Positions 58,801-64,000 of a stretch of DNA of 64,000 bases are shown here, piece by piece. The stretch comes from Pristionchus mayeri (taxonomy: Eukaryota > Nematoda > Chromadorea > Rhabditida > Neodiplogasteridae). The notes under the pieces were generated by a model, which saw only the letters and a list, made by a program, of their open reading frames with translations, was not told where the DNA came from and did not search any database. Every line of letters begins with the position of its first letter. Position 1 is the first letter of the stretch. Both the position numbers and the translations under genes were made by a program. The stretch lies in the NCBI GenBank assembly GCA_036245805.1, contig BTRK01000005.1:36623469-36687468 (forward strand). The letters are read 5' to 3'.

Positions 58801-61008
58801 TTAGACTGTATCCTGTCCCCAATCGCGAAAAAAACTGAAATAAACAAAAACAATTGTCAGTGGAAGAGCCAATTACGATTCCGGAGCCTCCGCCCATGAC
58901 TGCTCCCTCCTCCGCCGAATCGGAACCCGCTCCTCTCTTCGGTGGCAAGAAAGTGCAGTTCATCAGTAAGTTGAAATTTGATCTTTGGTCTTTGATCTCT
59001 GATGTTGATTTGACCTTTCGGTTAGTTATCAAATATGTTGCAGACGAGCAAGGAGGCATTGCGCGAGATCGAACCGGAGGATCCGTGCAAGGAGTTCTCC
59101 GCCAGAGATAAGGCTGGTCTTTGATCTCTGTTATTTTGAACCGCTTTTAATATTTCAGACGGACAGCGATCGCAGCAAGCCGAGCCAGATGAGCCAGATC
59201 GGCGGCACTACTGAGGGTTGGTTTAACTAAGGATTGGCTTCGCAATACGTGACTCACTCTCATTCAGCTCTTTCAACTTTCTATCAAGCGATAGAAAGAG
59301 TATTCAAAATAGAGAGAGTTATACCTTGCGAATCCATTCCAAAAACAATAGCTAATTCCCTAAAATTTCAGGCGGCCTCACGTTCACTGGTCGTGGCACG
59401 GGCACCGAGAAGACGAACTAAGTTTCCAGAACAGGTGAGATTTCGAAATTGAAAAAATCGATAATCCTGCCTGATTACAGTAGCCGCGGCCGATGACACC
59501 CGCAGCGACGTATCCCGTGGCCGCAAGTGAGTTCGAGGGGCTTGGCACCGAGCCAGGAATTAGAACCGGGATCCAGAACCGGAAATTGTAGCCATGAACC
59601 GGAACCGCAAATTGCAGTACGACGACTGGCGATCGTAGCCAGACGGGCCCGGATGGAAACACGCCGACTATCGATGATGTGAAGAGAAGACAGGAGAAGA
59701 TGAGGAAGGAGAGAGCGCCCAGGGTCGAGTTCAGAGAGAGAGTATCGGTTAGTGGATAGGGGAGGAAGAAATTCGAGCAATCTTCTCTTTATTTCCCATA
59801 TTTGCGATCGAGTGGCGAGAGTGTAGGAAATTCAGTGGCAAATGCCCAAATTTCGAAATCATCATATCTTTCACATTACTCACATCTGGCAACGCGAATA
59901 AATATTTTCAATATTTTGAATATTTCGAATATTAAAAATAAACAAATACTTCAGTACGAGACGGAGACGAAGACGCGCGACAAGTCCAGTGCCGCCTCCA
60001 TGGTTGGAAATTTAAAATATTTTATAAAATTTGAAATCTAAAATTTGCAGCACACTGCACCAGAGCAGCCGGTGACCAAGGTGGACACCACTCAACCCGA
60101 GGCGAACACCCCCGAAGGAGGAGCGAAGAAAAAGGTGAGTATAGGATTAAATGACTAAAAGTTTTGCGTGCTCTCTCCCAGTCTGCGAGAGAGTAGGCAG
60201 AATGAAGAGATCTCTAAGGTACATTGGTAAACAAAAGAGATTGGAAAGAGTTTCGTATGACTCTCGTGTATTGTAAATTGAAGAATGCGTATATAAAGAG
60301 CAAAGATCAAAACGAAATAATGTGTCTTGAGAGTCCGAAGAACAAAGACTAAAGATCACTCTCAGGACGAGCCTTCTCGCCTGAGTGCGGACGCGGCGCG
60401 CAAGGAATTCGGCAAGGGTCGAACTAGAACGGTGAGTGGAGAGAAAGAGATCAAATATCATTTGACAATGCAGTTGTCACTGAAAATTGCATGAATGTGT
60501 GCAAGCGTATTTTTGGTCGCTGAAATTTAAAAATATATATATATATATTTTATTAAAATTTTTCAGACGCAGAACACGAGAGAGACCAACGACAACGCTA
60601 ACAAATCCCAAGATTCGACTGTCGGCAATCGATCGAGAGTGGTCAGTTTAAAGGGGTGCTCCGGGGAATGTTCAGTCACCTATGTTGACAGTGTGGATAT
60701 TGTAGATGCCACTAACCCGATCAGAAAACACTTTGTCCGAAGTTCCACAGATGACTCTGAGGCTATTTACATACGCGCAAAGTTCATTGATAGCGCAGGG
60801 TAGTGGCTGATTCTTTTTCTTTTATGTTTCACTTGCTGTACTTCATACTCGCCTCTTTCTCGGGCTAAATTCACTACAGTTTCCAATTGAGAGCGCAGAA
60901 TTTTCTTTGTGGGACTCCCTAACATTCATTCCCCGTAGCACTTCTTTAAATATTTTATTTCAAAAAACAATGTTTTTATTGCAGACCGACATCTCTCGCA
61001 CGGGCTAA
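43855..61008 (+). CDS. Single-pass membrane protein with three TE-filled introns
   Basis: I do not recognise the family. Exons: 43855-43947 (signal peptide MIRLRLLQTLLLLQIASVEG, then CDTTK), 49277-49336 (ACWVSEECAKDPD), 53247-53302 (DCNDIAPFVVDDCKNC), 57639-57749 (EECCNYSENNISF), 57792-57864 (VSITCDDQTGKWDM), 58044-58137, 58459-58532 (one membrane helix, YIGASLGAILLILLII), 58588-58699 (CCRKGREQPKEE), 58861-58965, 59044-about 59112, 59159-59216, about 59372-59433, 59643-59747, 59955-60002, 60051-60134, 60366-60431, 60567-60641 and 60985-61008 (TDISRTG, stop). It should be a cysteine-rich ectodomain, one helix, and a long charged cytoplasmic tail rich in Lys, Arg, Glu, Ser and Pro. The exon 2 to 3 phase fits only if exon 2 extends to about 49361. 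Exon 3 uses a GC donor (AAG|GCGAGT). Joins between 58965 and 59643 are uncertain, with a possible alternative end at 59421. Introns 1-3 are 5.3, 3.9 and 4.3 kb; most later ones are under 350 bp. Confidence 0.55.
44147..45498. mobile_element. Foldback element A (TATGAGAGG family), asymmetric
   Basis: The ends ATGAGAGGAATCGCGAGAGA and its complement pair. The inner core (about 44270-44700) is a palindrome with GAAAGTGAG..CTATCTTTTC and GGAGGGAGAGGGAGGTCAGA. The left arm is shorter than the right, so one side has lost sequence. A run of about 20 C lies near 45430-45462. It lies in intron 1 of the host gene. Confidence 0.75.
45505..46766. mobile_element. Tc1-type palindromic MITE with TA duplication
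   Basis: The ends CAGTAGCGCCGGAAAGTATT and its complement are flanked by TA (45503-45504, 46767-46768). CAGT at the tips and a TA target are Tc1 features. The arms match over most of the length (45868-46050 mirrors 46013-46225), but no transposase is present. It sits exactly between foldbacks A and B. Confidence 0.8.
46767..49087. mobile_element. Foldback element B (TATGAGAGG family), about 2.3 kb
   Basis: It starts TATGAGAGGAATCGCGAGAG and ends in its complement. The arms pair over about 1 kb, for example TCAAGTTTGCTCGATTCCCC against the mirror near 49010. The centre (47950-48205) carries the same core as foldback A and the 22.1-23.1 kb element. A hAT-like MITE interrupts the left arm. No coding capacity. 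Confidence 0.8.
47027..47345. mobile_element. hAT-type MITE with 8-bp target duplication
   Basis: The ends TAGACTTTGAA and TTCAAAGTCTA are inverted repeats. GTTTCAAA flanks both sides (47019-47026 and 47346-47353). The mirror arm of foldback B near 48815 has the uninterrupted sequence. An 8-bp duplication is the hAT hallmark. Length 319 bp, no coding capacity. Confidence 0.85.
49681..50560. repeat. Repeats of the GGTCCCAGAGCCG family, direct copies
   Basis: 49681-50070 begins GGTCCCAGAGCCGACTTTTA and ends in the complement, as the 19.25-24.86 kb element does. 50190-50545 repeats part of it directly (ACACCCTATCCCAAAATTC, ATCTCGCAAGAGCAGCA). Both look like truncated members of that family. Confidence 0.6.
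50790..53122 (+). mobile_element. Tc1-like transposon with long inverted repeats, 2.33 kb
   Basis: The tips read CAGTCCTGTTGGTTTCCCAT, flanked by TA at 50788-50789 and 53123-53124. The left inverted repeat runs to 51219. The right one runs from 52503 and is about 190 bp longer because of extra sequence at about 52870-53060. The interior holds a spliced transposase with its catalytic residues. It lies in intron 2 of the host gene, in the same orientation. Confidence 0.85.
51554..52490 (+). CDS. Tc1-family DD34E transposase
   Basis: Exons in phase: 51554-51651 (DELKEEYGIPITRYVLRRLM, helix-turn-helix-like), 51715-51805 (KRYKYVDDLMASNETFANW), 51853-51963 (IWSDECTVQLGGNRRF, then HKFPKK) and 52011-52490 (YMIWGAITWDGAGPLAFIEP to the stop). 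Introns are 63, 47 and 47 bp. Catalytic residues: Asp of WSDEC at 51862-51864, Asp of QQDRAPCH at 52173-52175 and Glu of NPIEYIW at 52278-52280. There are 34 residues between the last two, as in Tc1. The enzyme would cut and paste the element by its inverted repeats. An upstream exon with an acidic stretch (EERDSDEELETEQDE, about 51420-51530) probably encodes the N-terminus, but I could not place its splice site. No stop interrupts the core. Confidence 0.8.
53303..53490. repeat. Intron 3 start, repeated inverted at 57217-57304
   Basis: GAAATATTTCATGTCATCGA and the following ATGGACATCATTGGAGGAT (53442-53500) recur on the other strand at about 57272-57215. They bracket the MITE and RTE insertions. 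No coding exon is assigned here beyond 53302. Confidence 0.6.
53491..54319. mobile_element. MITE with GGAGGATAGGAGAGGG terminal repeats
   Basis: The left end ATTGGAGGATAGGAGAGGG and the complement at 54298-54319 are inverted repeats of about 19-22 bp. The 0.83 kb between them has no transposase motif. The target duplication is unclear. The right end abuts the CAAT-repeat tail of the RTE element. Confidence 0.6.
54354..55994 (-). pseudogene. RTE reverse transcriptase part
   Basis: This 546-codon open frame contains SPGSDGILPDML, LLHKKGDPTNTGNFRPISLL, TQTGFRRGYSTLDNL, FVNFKKAFDCVEW, RRGVRQGDTLSPRLFNAVL and the catalytic YADDVAL near 55064-55087, then VLYGCEVWAL and a Arg/Trp-rich tail (RPPGKHRARWRDDL). 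These are RTE-clade signatures. The usual D of the second palm motif region reads VNFKKAFD, so the first catalytic Asp of the D-x-x-x-A-F-D block appears changed to Asn. The frame is intact to its stop. It is not joined in frame with conserved linker sequence to the endonuclease, so it is listed as a pseudogene. Confidence 0.75.
56049..57233 (-). pseudogene. RTE endonuclease part
   Basis: The domain begins about MGRHFYIGTINARTLG (near 57090) and shows WDVVAVQEARI, VLVGDFNCRV, WTWRSPNGSAFHQIDYV and FDSDHRLVRM, the catalytic blocks of the AP endonuclease fold. The last 70 residues before the stop at 56049 do not look like RTE. The expected linker (ACKAARTSFVDDIRKRK) is readable in another frame at about 56000-56115. 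At least two frameshifts therefore separate the domains. The residues before MGRH overlap flanking sequence (MDIIGG is shared with 53480-53500) and are probably not original. Confidence 0.7.
57215..57304 (-). repeat. Inverted copy of 53404-53500
   Basis: The minus strand reads CCTGTAAGAACGTAGGAA, then GAAATATTTCATGTCATCGA, as the plus strand does at 53404-53460. The pair encloses the MITE and the RTE. Confidence 0.65.
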
Positions 61009-62194
61009 GCCTAAGCCCGAGTGCTCGTAGAGAACATTCCCGCATAAAGCGAGTGACTGACCAATTAGTAGCATCGACTCACCCATCGGCACTCGCAATT
61101 CCGATATCACGCAAATCAATGTAGTCGATAAAGTTCTAAACGAAAAAGAAAATGTTTGAATTGTTTGCATAGTCTGATTCAATCTTAATATTTTGCAATA
61201 AAGGGACATAGTCGGCCAATCGAAATGGGCTAATAGCGACACGAAGTCCTTATGAAGCATTAATTCACTCTGTTTTCATGATGTCGCACTCATTATGACT
61301 TGGGCTCTTGTGCTGAAGCCCAGATCGTATAGGAGGGATGTTAGATTAGAATATGGATACAATGAAGATAGAAAACACTCATTCTAAGAATAGTGCCATT
61401 CTTAAGATTGACATTATCAATTGACCAGTCAAAGTGCAATGAAACACTAAAAATGAGGGAAGAAATAGCGTTGATCTGGGCTTCTACACAGGAGCCGACT
61501 ATTGTATACAGTGCCGATAAGGCATTTTCCAAAGTACAAAAAGATTCCCACTTATCCAATCACATTTACCTTCCTTCATCTTCCCGCTGATCATCATTAT
61601 AGCTCCTTTGACGGAAAAGGCTGTTGAGATTTAATGGGGGAGGGGTATCATTTTAGAACTGGTAATTTACGTGTATTTTAAGTCAATGATGGATTTGGAG
61701 AACTGCATTTTTCACCCTCAATACTGCAAGGCAGAGTTCGTAATATCGTTAGATCGATTTTCGTTTCTATCTTTCCCTCTACTATCCTATCCTATGCTAT
61801 ACCGTGTGTGTTCGCAAAGCGTTATCACGGTCTCTTCATTCTATTCACTCTTGCAGATCTTAAATGAAGGGATGGTGACTTGAATTTTGAGCTATAGTGT
61901 CCAACTAAAGCGTGTGTAAGAGAGGTGGCGGCATTAGCAACTCTTCCTTCTTCTTTTTAGTCGACATCTGATCTCAGCCACTGGGGGCGCTTCGGGAATC
62001 TGATAACCCCGTGTCCATGCAACTCTTTTCATCCTTATTTCATTAATTCCTTGAGTTGATGCGTTCTCATTTCAATATCGCTCGCGTCTCTAAATATTAG
62101 CATTGCATATTTAAATGTGATTTGAATTCGTTTCTTCCGTATTTTTGAATTGATAAATTTTGCTTTTTTTTGAAATTTTAGATCAAACTACGCA
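61009..62194. other. Intergenic, no gene seen
   Basis: This lies between the stop of the long membrane-protein gene and the MATH-BTB start. No spliced frame, repeat end or RNA gene was recognised. It should contain the terminator of the first gene and the promoter of the second. Confidence 0.5.
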
Positions 62195-64000
62195 ATGGAG
62201 CTCACGTCATCCAATATCTCGGGTATCGGATATTCCTTGGAAGAAGATAATGAAATTTTGTTTCAGAAGCGGATACTTTGGGTGTTTTTCGATGGGACAC
62301 TGAACTGAGTTCAATTAAATTCTCCAAAAGCACATTCTCTCCGGCTTTCAACCTTGGAGGACTCGAGTGGTAAGTCACATTTAAGGTCATAGTGAGGACG
62401 TCACAACTATATTTCTGTTATGTCCCTTGTAGTCCCTAATCCTACTAGTGTCTTTGATAAATATAGTCAACTGAACGACTATCGACGAAACTGATTTGTT
62501 CATTTCTACGTTTCGCAATGAACGTCATTGTTATTTAATATTCGGCGGTTTCGTATTCCAGGAAAATATCTCTCACGAAGGATGAATTCGACAACAATTT
62601 TACCTTTTCGATGTTCATGTGGCTCATTGAGAAGGACTGGACATTCGGGAGTGTTAACGCCTCCATGAAATTTATGCTGTTAAGCAATACAAACTGCATT
62701 AACAACTACCATAAAGAGGTGCCACTGCTACGATTTATCTCGATTAAATTTTGAAATACGATTCCAACATTTCTTCATTACGTATGCGCTGCACCGGTCG
62801 CACACATATTTGTAAAATTCAACTAGAATTAAACATGCCAATTTTTAGACCTCGAAATTGTTCACTAAGTTCGATGGTTGGGGATACAAACGATTTCTGC
62901 AATGGGACGATTTTTGTAATGCAGAGAAGGTATATTTATGTTGCAATATTCCATTAAGTCCATGTGTATTTCATTTCAGGGATATCATAAAAATGGGAAA
63001 CTCACGGTCGAACTTCAATTGCGACTGTCCGAAATAGTTGGGCTTAGGTCAGTTTGATATGCACTGCCCTTTGTACAAGTTACACTCTTTAAGGCGAGTA
63101 GATCGTGTAAATTTTGTTGACCCTAGCGAACCACTTCATAATGTTACGTTGCTTATAAATGGAGAAAAAGTTTACGCCTGCAAGCAGGTAGTCAACATTT
63201 TATTAAATATTACATCTGAAAGATTCAGATTCTCGCGCATAATTCACCCGTATTCTACAAAATGTTTTTCGGTGAATTCAAAGAAAGAAAAGGAGATGAA
63301 GTTGCCTTGGACGGTGTTGATAAAGAGGTTTCTGTCGCTTAAAAGCGAAAACCAATAAAACCATTATTTTTGCAGGAATTGATGGATCTGTTGAGAATGA
63401 TCTATCCGCCTAAATCTGCCATGAAGAAAATAACAAGTTTCGATCCCACCTCAAATACAGTATTCAAAATAAATAATTTAGGTGAAAACGTGGATGCAAC
63501 CTTGAGATTGGCTGATTTCTATCATGTTCAGGTGCCATGCTCGTTAGGGGAAAACACCATAACTAATTCAGGATCTTATCAACGAAGCAGAGGAATTTCT
63601 ACTGACTAAGTGTGATTGGAGCAGACGTGCACTGATGGAGGCGGCCGAAAGATACAGATTGTCAAAGCTGAAGGTTCGCATTAGAATAGAGTCCGAAGTT
63701 AGAATACCCGTCTTTTCATTTCCCATACTATCTCGCCCGAATTATTTGCGAGAGGGTGTGTATAAACGACTATGAAATCGCTTCTCAATCTTTAACCTAT
63801 CCGAAACTTGATCGTTTCATACAATAAGATTAGACGAAATAAGGATTTACAATTAGATCTTAACACGTCTGGAATTTCAAGAGGATATTTTGACTAAAAG
63901 TCACATAGGATTTTTGCATATTAATGCTCTTAATTCTGTCGTAGCGTTGACCACTGATTTCCTTTCAGAAGCACTGCATTGAGGAACTGGGCTGCGTTTC
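62195..64000 (+). CDS. MATH-BTB domain protein, 3' end beyond the window
   Basis: Exons in phase: 62195-62222, 62267-62369, 62562-62718, 62849-62929, 62980-63047, 63094-63187, 63229-63327, 63376-63436, 63461-63531, 63572-63673 and 63969 onward. The MATH domain spans exons 1-5: FRWDTELSSIKFSKSTFSPA, GGLEW, KISLTKDEFD, KFDGWGYKRFLQWDDF and GKLTVELQLRL. The BTB domain follows: HNVTLLINGEKVYACKQ, ILAHNSPVFYKMFFGEFKE, DEVALDGVDKE, ELMDLLRMIYPP, VDATLRLADFYHVQ and EAEEFLLTK. Such proteins are substrate adaptors of Cullin-3 ubiquitin ligases, with MATH binding the target and BTB binding Cullin-3. The family is strongly expanded in nematodes. All introns are short. The ATG at 62195 was chosen because the first splice then reads in phase into the MATH start. 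Confidence 0.85.
63718..63768. repeat. CGAGAGGGTGTG-type hairpin in an intron
   Basis: CCCATACTATCTCGCCCGAA and TTGCGAGAGGGTGTGTATAA pair around a short loop, inside the last visible intron of the MATH-BTB gene. It belongs to the same small hairpin family as in other introns of the window. Confidence 0.5.

Overview
The window looks like a nematode chromosome segment, and a diplogastrid such as Pristionchus is my inference. Host genes are split into many exons by introns of about 45-200 bp that end in TTTCAG. A MATH-BTB gene and a fragment that looks transthyretin-like are present; both families are expanded in nematodes. Foldback elements and class I/II transposons make up more than half of the sequence. 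All exon models were made by eye from splice signals and reading phase. No tRNA, rRNA or CRISPR array was recognised.

Layout: (1) 1-6.2 kb is a large palindrome with a 500-N gap. Its 1.3 kb loop carries the promoter and first exons of a transthyretin-like gene. (2) 5.4-9.4 kb is a Mutator-like (MULE) transposon with a FLYWCH-MULE transposase and 126-bp subterminal repeats. (3) 9.4-14.7 kb holds two head-to-tail copies of a CR1-like retrotransposon, both broken. (4) 15.7-19.1 kb is a modular cysteine-rich gene of three six-exon modules, probably secreted; I do not recognise the family. (5) 19.25-24.86 kb is a palindromic element with two smaller palindromes nested inside, one at a TTAA site. 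(6) 25.4-29.8 kb holds nested mariner elements and foldback pieces. (7) 30.36-36.15 kb is a palindrome with equal 1,837-bp arms. The 5' half of a module gene lies in its loop on the minus strand and a 3' half lies just outside on the plus strand. (8) 37.0-38.7 kb has an inverted degenerate module copy and a small gene piece. (9) 40.7-43.57 kb (minus) and 43.86-61.0 kb (plus) are two head-to-head membrane-protein genes. The second has three large introns of 4-5 kb filled with foldbacks, a hAT-type MITE, a Tc1 element, another MITE and an RTE retrotransposon. (10) 62.2-64 kb is the 5' part of a MATH-BTB gene.

The clearest biological theme is palindromes that enclose or split genes for secreted proteins. 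Two palindrome loops of similar size (1,307 and 1,226 bp) each contain a TATA box plus a signal-peptide exon. In the second, inverting the loop would put the two halves of a broken gene back in the same order and orientation.
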